Source of the DNA: Microbacterium sp. LWH13-1.2
Lineage (GTDB): Bacteria > Actinomycetota > Actinomycetes > Actinomycetales > Microbacteriaceae
Direction: 5' to 3'
Length of the DNA stretch: 64,000 bases
NCBI RefSeq assembly: GCF_038397735.1
Contig: NZ_CP151635.1
Coordinates: 3,162,001 to 3,226,000 of the forward strand
The notes beneath the pieces are model-generated. The model saw only the letters and a program-made list of their open reading frames with translations, was not told the origin of the DNA and did not search any database. Shown piece by piece: positions 17,683 through 26,555 of this stretch (the first letter of the stretch is position 1; each line of letters starts with the position of its first letter). A program made the translations under genes and the position numbers.

Positions 17683-18087
17683 ATGCGTTTCATCATCCGA
17701 GTCGTCGTCAACGCGTTCGCCCTCTGGGTCGTGACGCTGATCCCCGCCCTGCAGGTGCAGATCAAGGCGTTCGCGCCGGGTGAGACCCTGCAGCTGGTGC
17801 TGACCCTGCTCGCGGTCGCTGCGATCTTCGCGCTCGTGAACACGATCATCGGCACCGTCGTCAAGATCGTCGCGTTCCCGCTGTACATCATCACCCTCGG
17901 CCTCATCGGGTTCGTGATCAACGGCTTCCTGCTGTGGCTCACCGCCTGGATCACGAGCGGCTTCGGCTGGGGCCTCACCGTCGGCAGCTTCTGGTGGGGC
18001 GTGCTCGCCGCGTTGATCATCTCGCTGATCAACGGCGTCTTCGGCTTCATCCTGCGGCCGCAGAGCAAGAAGCAGCGCCGCGACTGA
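17683..18087 (+). CDS. Phage holin family 4-like small membrane protein
   Basis: A 134-residue protein with four hydrophobic segments matching the PF04020-type pattern (ALWVVTLIPAL, FALVNTIIG, PLYIITLGLIGFVINGFLLWL, GFILRP). Despite the family name, such proteins are widespread chromosomal membrane proteins with no known lytic role, and no phage genes surround this one. It is divergent from the hisC-type gene. Function unknown. Confidence 0.8.
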   Translation: MRFIIRVVVNAFALWVVTLIPALQVQIKAFAPGETLQLVLTLLAVAAIFALVNTIIGTVVKIVAFPLYIITLGLIGFVINGFLLWLTAWITSGFGWGLTVGSFWWGVLAALIISLINGVFGFILRPQSKKQRRD

Positions 18088-18103
18088 CACATACCCGCTC
18101 GCG

Positions 18104-18147
18104 GGCGGTCCGGGGCTCGGGGCGGTCCCGGGCTCGGGGCGGTCCGG
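18104..18147. repeat. 17-bp GC-rich direct repeat, 2.6 copies
   Basis: Two near-identical 17-base units (18104-18120 and 18121-18137) and a partial third lie between the stop codons of the convergent holin-like and hydrolase genes. Probably slippage-derived and non-coding. Confidence 0.7.
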
Positions 18148-18151
18148 TCGA

Positions 18152-19429
18152 TCACCCGACCCGCTCTGCGTGGTACTCGGTGCGCTCGATCACCTCGGCC
18201 TGGTCGAGCTCCCTCCAGAACTCATCCGCCGCGTCGATCCGGGGATCGTTCGAGGCGTCGGCCTCCTCCGCGGTCTCGATGTACGTGTCGAGGTGGTGCG
18301 CGTCGACAAGCCAGTCCTCGAGGGTGTCGCCCGGGTTGCCCTGGGTCGAGATGACCATGCTGTCGGCCGATCCCGTGCCCTCGGGAGATCCGCCTCCCGC
18401 GAGCGCCGGGACGGGGTCATCGGTGTGTCTGATCTGGATGATCGTCTGGTCGTCGTCGAGCGTGGGCTCGACCGGGCTCCCGGCGGTGATCTGCATCTGC
18501 ACGTCGTAACCGCTCTCCATCGCGAGGTGCGCGGTGATCATCCCCGATTGCGAGTGCGCGACGACATCGACCTCATCACCGGGCTGGGCACCCGCCGCCT
18601 CGAGCGCATCGAGGGTGGCCTGGTACGACGCGGCGTCCTGCTCGGTGTAGAGCTCGACGTTGGACTTGAGATCCCACGGCTCCTTGCCTCCCCACCCGAT
18701 GGTCTGTGTGCCCTTCAGATAGGCGACGTATCTCGTGCTGCCGTCGGCGAAGGAGTACTTCTCGACAGCGATCTGAGCCCCCGAGGTGACCGGCATGCGC
18801 CCCAGCGCTCCCGCGATGCCCGTCGGCGCACCGGTGGGCGTGGACGTCTTCACCGGCGCGACCGAGACACGATCGGCCGCGCCCTTCAGGGTCTCGCCGG
18901 GGAATACCTTGCCGAAGCCCGCGGTGAGCCCCACCAACGCCGCAGTGCCGAAGACGTCGTCGTAGAGGGAGGGCGTCACGATGTTGCCGACCAGCCCCTC
19001 GAAGCTCTCCGCGCGCCACTGGGTGATGAGATCCTCGGCAAGGCCCGCGATGCGGTCATCCGATGCCGCCAGCCGATCGGCACGCCGCATCAGTCGCTGC
19101 GCCGTGCTCGGATCGGTCTGGGAGAGCATCTCGGCCTCGGCCCGCAGTTCGACGTACTCGTAGGTGTCGGCCATGAGCAGCGTGGATGTGGCGGTCTTCT
19201 CGCACTCCGAATGAAGACGGGCCACGCGCTGCCCCGACGACCACAGCTCGACCGTGTCGACCTGCGCGCTGAAGCCCGGAGCGTCGAGGATGACCCGATA
19301 GGCGCGCATGAGCGCGGAGCGCGCATCGTCGTAGCGCGAGGCGACGCCCTCTATGCGTCGAGCGACGTCTCGCAGCGCGTCGGGGTCGACCGCGATGGCC
19401 CCGCCGTGATCGATCGTCAGCCCGGTCAT
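18152..19429 (-). CDS. Alpha/beta-hydrolase domain protein with helical N-terminus
   Basis: A 425-residue protein with no signal peptide. Residues 1-170 are predicted mostly helical (DPDALRDVARRIEGVASRYDDARSALMRAY onward), similar in style to WXG100/LXG-like helical domains. The C-terminal half is a lipase-like alpha/beta hydrolase with nucleophile motif VVAHSQSGM and a late HH (DAHHLDTY) that could supply the catalytic His. Its ATG overlaps the stop of the upstream small helical gene (ATGA). The helical partner plus hydrolase layout recalls secreted toxin or effector modules, but no secretion genes are nearby. Function unproven. Confidence 0.7.
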   Translation of the reverse strand: MTGLTIDHGGAIAVDPDALRDVARRIEGVASRYDDARSALMRAYRVILDAPGFSAQVDTVELWSSGQRVARLHSECEKTATSTLLMADTYEYVELRAEAEMLSQTDPSTAQRLMRRADRLAASDDRIAGLAEDLITQWRAESFEGLVGNIVTPSLYDDVFGTAALVGLTAGFGKVFPGETLKGAADRVSVAPVKTSTPTGAPTGIAGALGRMPVTSGAQIAVEKYSFADGSTRYVAYLKGTQTIGWGGKEPWDLKSNVELYTEQDAASYQATLDALEAAGAQPGDEVDVVAHSQSGMITAHLAMESGYDVQMQITAGSPVEPTLDDDQTIIQIRHTDDPVPALAGGGSPEGTGSADSMVISTQGNPGDTLEDWLVDAHHLDTYIETAEEADASNDPRIDAADEFWRELDQAEVIERTEYHAERVG

Positions 19430-19716
19430 GAGATCTCCGCCCGTTCGGCCTCTGATTCGCGGCTGCGCGTCGCGGAGGCCTCGGCACGGGTGCCCACCCG
19501 CAGATGGTCGAGCGACTCCTGCATCGCGCGCACACCGTCTGAGTGCCAATCGGTGTCGGAGGCGAGGACGGCGAGCGCCGCACGGACATCGTCGAGCGCA
19601 TCGACGGCGGTGCCGAGAGCGGCCAGCGTCTGGGCTTTCGCCCACGCGGCGTCGGCGGCGCCGGTGGGTGCGAGTGCAAAGGAGTACATGCGCTCAGCAT
19701 CCGCGATCCGCGTCAT
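19426..19716 (-). CDS. Small helical protein, possible partner of the hydrolase
   Basis: A 96-residue protein that is alanine-rich and predicted to be almost entirely helical (AWAKAQTLAALGTAVDALDDVRAAL), ending in a charged tail. Length and helix content resemble WXG100-like or chaperone-like small proteins, but a clear WxG turn is not seen (there is a DWHSDGV segment). It overlaps the hydrolase start by 4 bases, so the two are co-translated. Function unknown. Confidence 0.6.
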   Translation of the reverse strand: MTRIADAERMYSFALAPTGAADAAWAKAQTLAALGTAVDALDDVRAALAVLASDTDWHSDGVRAMQESLDHLRVGTRAEASATRSRESEAERAEIS

Positions 19717-19856
19717 CTGTGAGGGTCGACGATCGCCGTGACCGCGGCGATCGTGAGCAGTTCGCCGCGATCGTCATCCGTGCAGAACGAGACCGTTGCA
19801 GCCGTCGTCACGACGCGGGCGTCGCGCGATCGGTCGGCGACCGGCAGAATAGGACG

Positions 19857-20396
19857 GTGACATCCCCGGATCCCTTCCGCGTGATCTTCGTGTGCACGGG
19901 GAACATCTGCCGCTCTCCGATGGCCGAGGTGGTGTTCCGCGAACTCGCGGAGCGGCAAGGGCTGGGTTCGCGCATCGTCTCACGCAGCGCCGGCACGGGC
20001 GACTGGCATCTCGGTGAACGTGCGGATCATCGCACACTCGACTCCCTCGCCCGCCGTGGCTACGACGGCTCGCTCCACCGCGCGAAGCAGTTCACGTTCG
20101 CCTCGTTCGCGGAGAACGATCTGGTCGTCGCCCTCGACCGCACGCACGAGCGCATCCTGCGTGAATGGGCGCGCAGCGAAGATGAGGAGGGCAAGGTCAC
20201 CCTGCTCCTCACCTTCGACCCGGAGGCGTCGAGCCAGGACGTGCCCGACCCCTACTACGCCGGCGCCGAGATGTTCGATTCGGTGCTCGGTATGATTGAG
20301 ACGGCGACTCGCGGGCTGTTCCGCCAGCTCGAGCCGGCTCTTCGCCAGCCCCGCACGCCCCGCACGCCCGGGGCCCGATCAGGAGGACTCCCCTGA
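19857..20396 (+). CDS. Low-molecular-weight protein tyrosine phosphatase
   Basis: A 179-residue phosphatase with the P-loop CTGNICRS (Cys13, Arg19) near the N-terminus and the general-acid motif DVPDPYY. It would dephosphorylate phosphotyrosine or related substrates in the cytoplasm. The start is GTG at 19857; CAGAAT lies 6 bases upstream, so a leaderless message is plausible, although AGGA is also present. The stop codon overlaps the apparent CTG start of purB, and an AGGAGG for purB lies inside this gene's last codons, so the two are co-transcribed. Confidence 0.9.
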   Translation: MTSPDPFRVIFVCTGNICRSPMAEVVFRELAERQGLGSRIVSRSAGTGDWHLGERADHRTLDSLARRGYDGSLHRAKQFTFASFAENDLVVALDRTHERILREWARSEDEEGKVTLLLTFDPEASSQDVPDPYYAGAEMFDSVLGMIETATRGLFRQLEPALRQPRTPRTPGARSGGLP

Positions 20397-21775
20397 CTTT
20401 CCAGCCTTCGCTCCCGCCGCAGCCCCTGAGCCCCCTCGACGGTCGCTACCGCGGCGCCGTCACCGGCCTCGCCGACTTCCTCTCGGAGGCGGGCTTGAAC
20501 CGCGCCCGCGTCGAGGTCGAGGTGGAGTGGCTGATCGCGCTCACCGACCGCTCGCTCTTCGAGACGAGTCCTCTGTCGGACGCCGACAAGGAGCGGCTGC
20601 GCGCCCTGTACCGCGACTTCGGACAGGCCGAGATCGACTGGCTCGCCGAGAAGGAAGCCGTCACCCAGCACGACGTCAAGGCGATCGAGTACCTGGTGCG
20701 CGACCGCCTGAGCGCGCTCGGCCTCGACGGCATCGCCGAGCTCACGCACTTCGCCTGCACGAGTGAGGACATCAACTCCGCCTCGTACGCGCTCACCGTG
20801 AAGCGCGCGGTCGAAGAGGTCTGGCTCCCCGCGCTCGACGTCGTGATCGCCAAGCTCCGTGAACTGGCCGCCGAGCACGCGGACGCCGCGATGCTCTCCC
20901 GCACCCACGGACAGCCGGCCACCCCGTCGACCATGGGCAAGGAGATCGCCGTCTTCGCGTGGCGTCTCGAGCGCGTGCGCGCCCAGATCGCGGCATCCGA
21001 CTACCTCGCCAAGTTCTCGGGCGCGACCGGCACCTGGTCTGCGCACCTCGCGGCCGACCCCGACGCCGACTGGCCCACGATCTCGCGTGAGTACATCGAG
21101 GGTCTCGGTCTCGGCTTCAATCTGCTGACCACGCAGATCGAGTCGCACGACTGGCAGGTCGAGCTCTACGACCGCGTCCGTCACGCCGGCGGGATCCTGC
21201 ACAACCTCGCCACCGACATCTGGACCTACATCTCGCTCGGCTACTTCGCACAGATCCCCGTCGCCGGTGCGACCGGCTCGTCGACCATGCCGCACAAGAT
21301 CAACCCGATCCGGTTCGAGAACGCCGAGGCGAACCTCGAGATCTCGGGTGCGCTGCTCGCATCGCTCGGTCAGACCCTCGTCACGAGCCGCCTGCAGCGC
21401 GACCTCACCGACTCGACGACGCAGCGCAACATCGGCGTCGCATTCGGGCACTCGCTGCTCGCGATCGACAACCTGCGCCGCGGACTGAACGCGATCTCGC
21501 TCTCCCGCGACGTGCTGCTCGCCGACCTCGACGTGAACTGGGAGGTCCTCGCCGAGGCGATCCAGACCGTCATCCGCGCCGAGGTCGTCGCCGGTCGCTC
21601 GTCGATCACCGATCCCTACGCTCTGCTCAAGGAGCTGACCCGCGGACACCGCGTCGGTGCCGAGGATCTTGCGGCCTTCGTCGAAGGACTCGAGATCGGG
21701 GATGCGGCGAAGCAGCGCCTGCTGGCCCTGACCCCCGCGTCGTACACGGGCATCGCCGAGCAGCTCGCCAAGTAG
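20393..21775 (+). CDS. purB: Adenylosuccinate lyase with apparent CTG start codon
   Basis: A 460-residue fumarase/aspartase-superfamily enzyme for two steps of purine synthesis (SAICAR to AICAR, adenylosuccinate to AMP). The signature loop GSSTMPHKINPIRFENAEAN is intact, and the N-terminal PLSPLDGRYRGAV motif, conserved in PurB, lies upstream of the first standard start codon in frame (TTG at 20495). No ATG, GTG or TTG exists before that motif; the only plausible initiator is CTG at 20393. It has AGGAGG at 20381-20386, 6 bases away, and overlaps the phosphatase stop as CTGA. Confidence 0.9.
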   Translation: MTFQPSLPPQPLSPLDGRYRGAVTGLADFLSEAGLNRARVEVEVEWLIALTDRSLFETSPLSDADKERLRALYRDFGQAEIDWLAEKEAVTQHDVKAIEYLVRDRLSALGLDGIAELTHFACTSEDINSASYALTVKRAVEEVWLPALDVVIAKLRELAAEHADAAMLSRTHGQPATPSTMGKEIAVFAWRLERVRAQIAASDYLAKFSGATGTWSAHLAADPDADWPTISREYIEGLGLGFNLLTTQIESHDWQVELYDRVRHAGGILHNLATDIWTYISLGYFAQIPVAGATGSSTMPHKINPIRFENAEANLEISGALLASLGQTLVTSRLQRDLTDSTTQRNIGVAFGHSLLAIDNLRRGLNAISLSRDVLLADLDVNWEVLAEAIQTVIRAEVVAGRSSITDPYALLKELTRGHRVGAEDLAAFVEGLEIGDAAKQRLLALTPASYTGIAEQLAK

Positions 21776-21781
21776 TCGCCG

Positions 21782-23224
21782 CTAGGGGCGGGGCTCGCCG
21801 GAGTGCGCTCCGGCGGAGTCGCGCGGCATGAACGCCGCGGCGACCAGGGTCAGCACGGCGACCACGGCTGCCGCGATGAACACCCAGACGGATGCCGAGA
21901 TGATGGTCGCCGGGTCCTCGGGGCCGGCGCCCTGTGCGATGACCGAGTTCGAGATCGCCCCGAACACCGCGACTCCGAGCGCGCTTCCCGCCGACCGGGC
22001 GAAGGCGTTCATGCCGGTGACGGCTCCGCGCTCGCCCCAGCCGACCGAGGCCTGGGCGGCGATGAGCGTCGGGGCGGCGCTCCACCCCAGACCGAAGCCG
22101 AGCACGAAGGCGACGGCCGCTATCGAGAACGGGTTGGGCCAGGGCGACACCACCGCGAGCGCGATCGCCGCGATCGCCGTTATCGACATGCCCGTGAGCG
22201 CGGTGCGGCGGAACCCGATCCGCAGGTACAGGCGCCCGGAGTTCGCGGCGGCGAGCGGCCACCCGAGGGTCAGGGCCGCGACGGCGAGTCCCGACAGCAG
22301 CGGGGCGATGCCGATCGACCCCTCGAGGTAGGCGGGTGCGAAGCTCGTGACGCCCGTCATCAACGCACCGATGCCGAGCGACACGATCGTGGTCGTGAGG
22401 ATGAGCGGCCGCGCGGCCAGTCGCAGGTCGACGATGGGCTCCGCGGCCCGCCGTTCGACGAGCCCGAACGCGATCAGCGCCAGGGCCCCGAGGCCGAAGC
22501 AGATCGCACTGGGCACGGAGAGCCAGGCCCAGGCGTTGCCGCCCTCCAGCATCCCGAGGATGAGACCGGTGAGTCCGATCGTGAGAAGGACCGCTCCGGC
22601 GTAGTCGATGCGGTGCCGCTGAGTCTGCTTCTCTTCGTGATATTTGCGCAGCAGCATCCACCCCGCGATCAGGCACAGCGGGATGTTCACCCAGAAGATC
22701 CACCTCCACGCGTCGAGCTGGGCGAAGATCCCACCGAGGGCAGGGCCGACGACAGACGAGATCGCCCAGACCGAGGCGATGTAGCCCTGCACCTTCGCGC
22801 GCTCGGCGACCGTGTAGATGTCGCCGACGATGGTCATCGACATCGGCGCGACCGCCCCGGCGCCGAGCCCCTGGACGATGCGGAAGATGATCAGGGAGGT
22901 CATGCTCCAGGCGAATCCCGCGAGCACGGACCCCAGCAGGAAGAGCGCGATGCCGAGCAGGATGATGGGCTTTCGCCCCACGGTGTCGGCGAAGCGCGAA
23001 TAGATCGGCACGCTGACGGCCTGCGCGAGGAGGTAGACCGAGAAGAGCCACGGGAACTGCTGATAGCTGCCGAGATCGCGGACGATGCTGGGCACCGCCG
23101 TCGCCAGGATCGTCGCGTCGATCGCGATGAGTCCGGTCGCGAGCATGAGCGCACCGAGCACGGGACCGCGGGTCGAGCGGAGTCCGATGGAGGCGCGATC
23201 GATCGAAGCAGTCACTACAGGCAC
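21782..23224 (-). CDS. MFS drug exporter, DHA2 (14-TM) family
   Basis: A 480-residue major facilitator with about 14 transmembrane segments. The loop 2-3 motif is visible as SRFADTVGRKPIILLG and motif C-like residues follow in VVGPALGGIF. Such proteins use the proton gradient to expel drugs or lipophilic compounds. The start is uncertain: GTG at 23224 or GTG at 23215, neither with a good ribosome-binding site. No local regulator is attached. It is convergent with purB, six bases apart. Confidence 0.88.
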   Translation of the reverse strand: MPVVTASIDRASIGLRSTRGPVLGALMLATGLIAIDATILATAVPSIVRDLGSYQQFPWLFSVYLLAQAVSVPIYSRFADTVGRKPIILLGIALFLLGSVLAGFAWSMTSLIIFRIVQGLGAGAVAPMSMTIVGDIYTVAERAKVQGYIASVWAISSVVGPALGGIFAQLDAWRWIFWVNIPLCLIAGWMLLRKYHEEKQTQRHRIDYAGAVLLTIGLTGLILGMLEGGNAWAWLSVPSAICFGLGALALIAFGLVERRAAEPIVDLRLAARPLILTTTIVSLGIGALMTGVTSFAPAYLEGSIGIAPLLSGLAVAALTLGWPLAAANSGRLYLRIGFRRTALTGMSITAIAAIALAVVSPWPNPFSIAAVAFVLGFGLGWSAAPTLIAAQASVGWGERGAVTGMNAFARSAGSALGVAVFGAISNSVIAQGAGPEDPATIISASVWVFIAAAVVAVLTLVAAAFMPRDSAGAHSGEPRP

Positions 23225-23321
23225 AAGCGGCCGGGCACGGGGACTATTCCGGACGGATGCCGGAGATTCCTGCGCCCTACGTCAGGGAAGCGACGCCGCG
23301 CATCACGAGAGGCGGCGCGAG

Positions 23322-23675
23322 TCAGGAGGACGCGCTGCGACCGGGCTTGTCGGAGTCGGGTTCGTCAGGCGTCTCGGGGTCGAAGAGCACCGGACGGTCG
23401 ACCGTCTTGGTGACATCGGCCGGGTCGACCACGAGGATCAGCATCGCCAGGAACAGCAGGGTGACGATGAACGCGCCGCCGCCGACCACCAGGCCGAGAG
23501 CGATCGGGGTGAGGCCGTCGTAGCTGCCGTTCGCGATGGCGGTGTTGACCCGGGCGGTGAAGGCTCCGGTCGACACGAGCGTCACGACCGCCGCGAAGAC
23601 ACCGCAGCCGAGGGCGATGCCCAGCAGGTGCAGGGGGCGCAGGATGTCGCGCCGGGTGGGCTTGTCGTCGCTCAT
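23322..23675 (-). CDS. Small two-TM membrane protein
   Basis: A 117-residue protein with two hydrophobic segments (LLGIALGCGVFAAVVTLVST and IALGLVVGGGAFIVTLLFLA) and an acidic C-terminal tail. It overlaps the upstream membrane-protein gene by 4 bases (ATGA), so they are co-translated and may form one complex. I do not recognise the family. Confidence 0.75.
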   Translation of the reverse strand: MSDDKPTRRDILRPLHLLGIALGCGVFAAVVTLVSTGAFTARVNTAIANGSYDGLTPIALGLVVGGGAFIVTLLFLAMLILVVDPADVTKTVDRPVLFDPETPDEPDSDKPGRSASS

Positions 23676-24322
23676 CGGTCTCCTCCGTGCCCGGCAGGGG
23701 CAGGGTCGTTCTCGGTGGATGCGGAGTCGGCGACGGCGTCGACGCGCTTCGGAGTGAGCCCGGCGATGCCGAGGAAGACCGCGACGATGGCGGCGTACCC
23801 GCCGAACATGCCGACGCCCAGGATGATGCCGGTGAGCTCGAACTCACCTGCGCCCTCGATCGCATAGGGCTGCACGAAGCCTGCGGGGATCGCCAGCAGG
23901 AGCACGGCGAGCAGCAGACCGAAGGCACCCAGGGCGATCGAATCACGTGCCGTGGGGTCACCCGTGCGTCGCGCGCGCAATCCGACGACCAGCTCGAGGA
24001 TTCCGGTGGCGACCGCCCAGGCGATCACGACGACGAAGAAGACGTCGTCGGTGCGCCAGGCCGGCACTCCCGCGGTCATGCCCGCGGCGAAGCCCAGGAT
24101 GGCCAGGACCACCGAGGGCCAGCGCTGCCCGGCGGGGAACACGAGCCAGGCGGCGACGATCATCACGAGGGCCGTCGTCAGCACGAAGCCGCTGAAGACG
24201 GAGAGACCGACGGCCGCGGAGTGGTCGGGCGAGAAGGTGATCATCACGGCTGCAGCAGCGGCGAAGAGCGCGCGCAGCAGCTGAAGGTGACGCACGGTGA
24301 ACGCGCGGGCAGGGGCAGACAT
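23672..24322 (-). CDS. Multi-pass membrane protein (HdeD/DUF308-like)
   Basis: A 216-residue protein with about six hydrophobic segments and a pattern like acid-resistance/HdeD membrane proteins (GILELVVGLRARR as an internal cytoplasmic loop). I chose ATG at 24322 because it is followed by a short polar lead and the first membrane helix, with GGAGG 13 bases upstream. The next gene overlaps it by 4 bases. Function unknown. Confidence 0.75.
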   Translation of the reverse strand: MSAPARAFTVRHLQLLRALFAAAAAVMITFSPDHSAAVGLSVFSGFVLTTALVMIVAAWLVFPAGQRWPSVVLAILGFAAGMTAGVPAWRTDDVFFVVVIAWAVATGILELVVGLRARRTGDPTARDSIALGAFGLLLAVLLLAIPAGFVQPYAIEGAGEFELTGIILGVGMFGGYAAIVAVFLGIAGLTPKRVDAVADSASTENDPAPAGHGGDR

Positions 24323-24632
24323 GACGATCCAGAGTCCTCCGGGGTGTTCCTCCCAGTCTACGCGGGGGCGCGGAGTGGGCGCGGACGCCGGGGAGAGAGG
24401 TGTTCGCGGGGCCCGATGGATCTCCCCAGATCGATCATCAGGCCCCGCGACAGAACGCGGCGACGGGGGCGACACCGCGTTATAGGCCGATCGGTCGTGA
24501 GGTCGGGCACCCTGCCCACGACTGTTCTGCCCAGCTGACCCCAGAAATAGCATCTCGTCCCCTACGCGATGCTGGTGTGGTCGTATGCTCACTTTAGGGC
24601 TCGATTCTTCACATACCGGAGGGGGTGCTGTG
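24323..24632. other. 310-base intergenic region with hairpin, between divergent genes
   Basis: No coding sequence is supported here. It holds a 10-base perfect inverted repeat (TCGCGGGGCC at 24404-24413, complement at 24441-24450) enclosing a 27-base loop with smaller GATC-rich pairing, and a TATGCT at 24584-24589 that may be the -10 of the HTH gene. Confidence 0.6.
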
Positions 24633-25541
24633 ATGAGTATGGAAAGTGGCATTCGCCGGTATGCCGATGTATTTGCAGCGTCCTTCCGTGACGCGATCAA
24701 TGCACGTGGATTGACTTTGGCGAGGCTGCACGAGCAGCTGCGCGCCCGGGGCAACAGCGTGTCGATGGCGACTCTCAGTTACTGGCGCTCCGGCGCTCGT
24801 CGACCGGAGGGAGCGCAGTCGATGGCGGCGCTCGGCGATATCGAGCAACTGCTGCACCTCGAACCCGGCTCGCTCACCGCGCTGCTCGGCACCACGAACC
24901 GCACCGGCCCTCTCGGTCCCAATCAGTTCCCGCTCGACGAGCAGGAGCTCGAGGAGGCGGTGAAAGAGGCCTTCGCCGCCCTCGGCGCCGAGTACCCTGA
25001 CACCTCTCGCGAGCTGACCACGCATTCGGTGACGGATGTGGATGCCGACGGCAACGTCGCGTACTCGATCACGCGCAGCATCGTGCAGTCCACCGTCGGC
25101 ACGGTCGCCTCGATCCCGTTCCTCGAGATGACGCCAGGCGTGAGCACCCCCGCCCCGATCATCGATGCGGTGGCCGGCGGCCGGATCGCCGCCCGCTACT
25201 CGCATCCGAACGGCGAGGTGCACGGCGTGCTGTTCGAGCTCGACGTGCCTCTGACCGCTCCGAGCACGTCGATGGTGGAGTGGTCGGTCAGATACCCACC
25301 CGGCTACCCGCCGCAGCGTGAGACCGGCCACGCCGTCGCTCGACAATGCAGGGAGCTGCTGGTGTGGACCAGGTTCCACCCCGATGCCCTGCCCGATCGC
25401 ATCGAAGAGCGCGCCGAGACCCCGACCGGCGTCAAGACGACGGAGCTGTCGCTCGAGGGCCGCAACTCGGTGCATCAGGTTCGTCGCGCCTTCGGTCCCG
25501 GACTCCTCGGAGTCTCCTGGACCTACGACGACGGACGCTGA
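24633..25541 (+). CDS. Helix-turn-helix protein with unknown C-terminal domain
   Basis: A 302-residue protein. Residues about 10-60 look like an XRE-type HTH (FRDAINARGLTLARLHEQL, SMATLSYWRSGARRPEG). The rest (150-300) contains beta-rich segments without a family I recognise. ATG at 24633 is chosen because GGAGGGGG lies 7 bases upstream; a longer frame from 24585 overlaps the likely -10. It stands alone between divergent and convergent neighbours, so its targets are unknown. Confidence 0.75.
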   Translation: MSMESGIRRYADVFAASFRDAINARGLTLARLHEQLRARGNSVSMATLSYWRSGARRPEGAQSMAALGDIEQLLHLEPGSLTALLGTTNRTGPLGPNQFPLDEQELEEAVKEAFAALGAEYPDTSRELTTHSVTDVDADGNVAYSITRSIVQSTVGTVASIPFLEMTPGVSTPAPIIDAVAGGRIAARYSHPNGEVHGVLFELDVPLTAPSTSMVEWSVRYPPGYPPQRETGHAVARQCRELLVWTRFHPDALPDRIEERAETPTGVKTTELSLEGRNSVHQVRRAFGPGLLGVSWTYDDGR

Positions 25542-25570
25542 CTCCCGCGGGCGGCGCTGCTCGGCCGTGC

Positions 25571-25611
25571 GATGCCCAGTCGTGTGATGCCCAGTCGTGT
25601 GATGCTCAGCC
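25571..25611. repeat. 15-bp tandem repeat at the end of the sulfurtransferase gene
   Basis: Two exact copies of GATGCCCAGTCGTGT (25571-25585, 25586-25600) and a degenerate third that runs into the last codons of the rhodanese gene. It lies between convergent genes; probable replication slippage. Confidence 0.75.
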
Positions 25612-26442
25612 GGGCTGTTCTCCGACGGCGACCGCGCGCCCCGGAGTGTTGGACCACTGGCTCCACGATCCGGGGAAGACCTTCGCCTCGATACCGGCCT
25701 CGTCGAGGACCAGCGCGGTGTGGGCGGCCGTGATGCCGGAGCCGCAGTACGCAGCCACCGGAGTCCCCTCGGTCACGCCGACGGCCGCGAAGGTCGCCTG
25801 GAGGGTGTGCACGTCGAGGATCTTGCCCTCGGGGTTCAGGTGAGCAGCCATCGGCAGGTTGAGCGCACCGGGGATGTGTCCGCCGATCGGGTCGAGCGGC
25901 TCGTGGTCACCCCGATACCGCTCGGGAGCGCGCACGTCGAGCAGCACTCCGTTCTCGGGGAACGACGCCGCCTCGTCGATCGAGATCGCGTCGGCACCGA
26001 TCTCGTCGAGGACGACGTCGCCCGGCTCGACCTCGACGTCGTCGGTCGCGACCGGCAGACCGGCCGCCGTCCAGGCGCGGATGCCGCCGTCGAGCACGCG
26101 CACGTCGACGCCGCCCTGTCGCAGCAGCCACCAGGCGCGCGAGGCGCTGAGCCCCTTCGCATCGTCGTAGGCCACGACCAGGTCGCCCCGGTTCACACCC
26201 CATCGGCGCGCGGCATCCTGCAGCGTCTGCGTGGAGGGCAGTGGATGGCGCCCCTCTGAGGGCTCGCCGTGCGTCGCCAGTTCGGTGGAGAGCGGAACGT
26301 AGACGGCTCCGGGGATGTGGCCCCCGAGATAGTCGGCGTGACCGTCGGGGCGGTCGAGTCGCCAGCGCACGTCGATCACTCGGACCGGCGTCTCGGACGC
26401 CCGCAGCTCGCTCAGTTCGTCGACGCTCACGAAGTTGCTCAT
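25606..26442 (-). CDS. Two-domain rhodanese-type sulfurtransferase
   Basis: A 278-residue protein with two rhodanese domains. The N-terminal one is structural (VIDVRWRLDRP, GGHIPGAVYV); the C-terminal one carries the active-site loop CGSGITA (Cys near 241). It would transfer a sulfane sulfur from thiosulfate or 3-mercaptopropionate to cyanide or thiols. The CGSGxTA loop is the 3-mercaptopyruvate-sulfurtransferase type (CG[ST]GVT). It is divergent from the EamA transporter and stands alone. Confidence 0.9.
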   Translation of the reverse strand: MSNFVSVDELSELRASETPVRVIDVRWRLDRPDGHADYLGGHIPGAVYVPLSTELATHGEPSEGRHPLPSTQTLQDAARRWGVNRGDLVVAYDDAKGLSASRAWWLLRQGGVDVRVLDGGIRAWTAAGLPVATDDVEVEPGDVVLDEIGADAISIDEAASFPENGVLLDVRAPERYRGDHEPLDPIGGHIPGALNLPMAAHLNPEGKILDVHTLQATFAAVGVTEGTPVAAYCGSGITAAHTALVLDEAGIEAKVFPGSWSQWSNTPGRAVAVGEQPG

Positions 26443-26555
26443 GAAGCGAGGTTATCGAGTCCACCCGACGCTCACGGCCACCGGCGCCACATGCCGTCAC
26501 GGCGACCGTCGATGACGGCGATAAGCTCATCCGGGCCGCGTCGAGAAAGGACCGC

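Noticed and set aside
17683-18087. Prophage, suggested by the phage-holin-like gene
   Set aside because: No lysin, capsid, integrase or att site nearby; this family is common in ordinary chromosomes.
25571-25611. Short tandem repeats as a possible CRISPR array
   Set aside because: Units are 15 bases, directly abutting with no spacers; same for 63468-63510 and 18104-18147.
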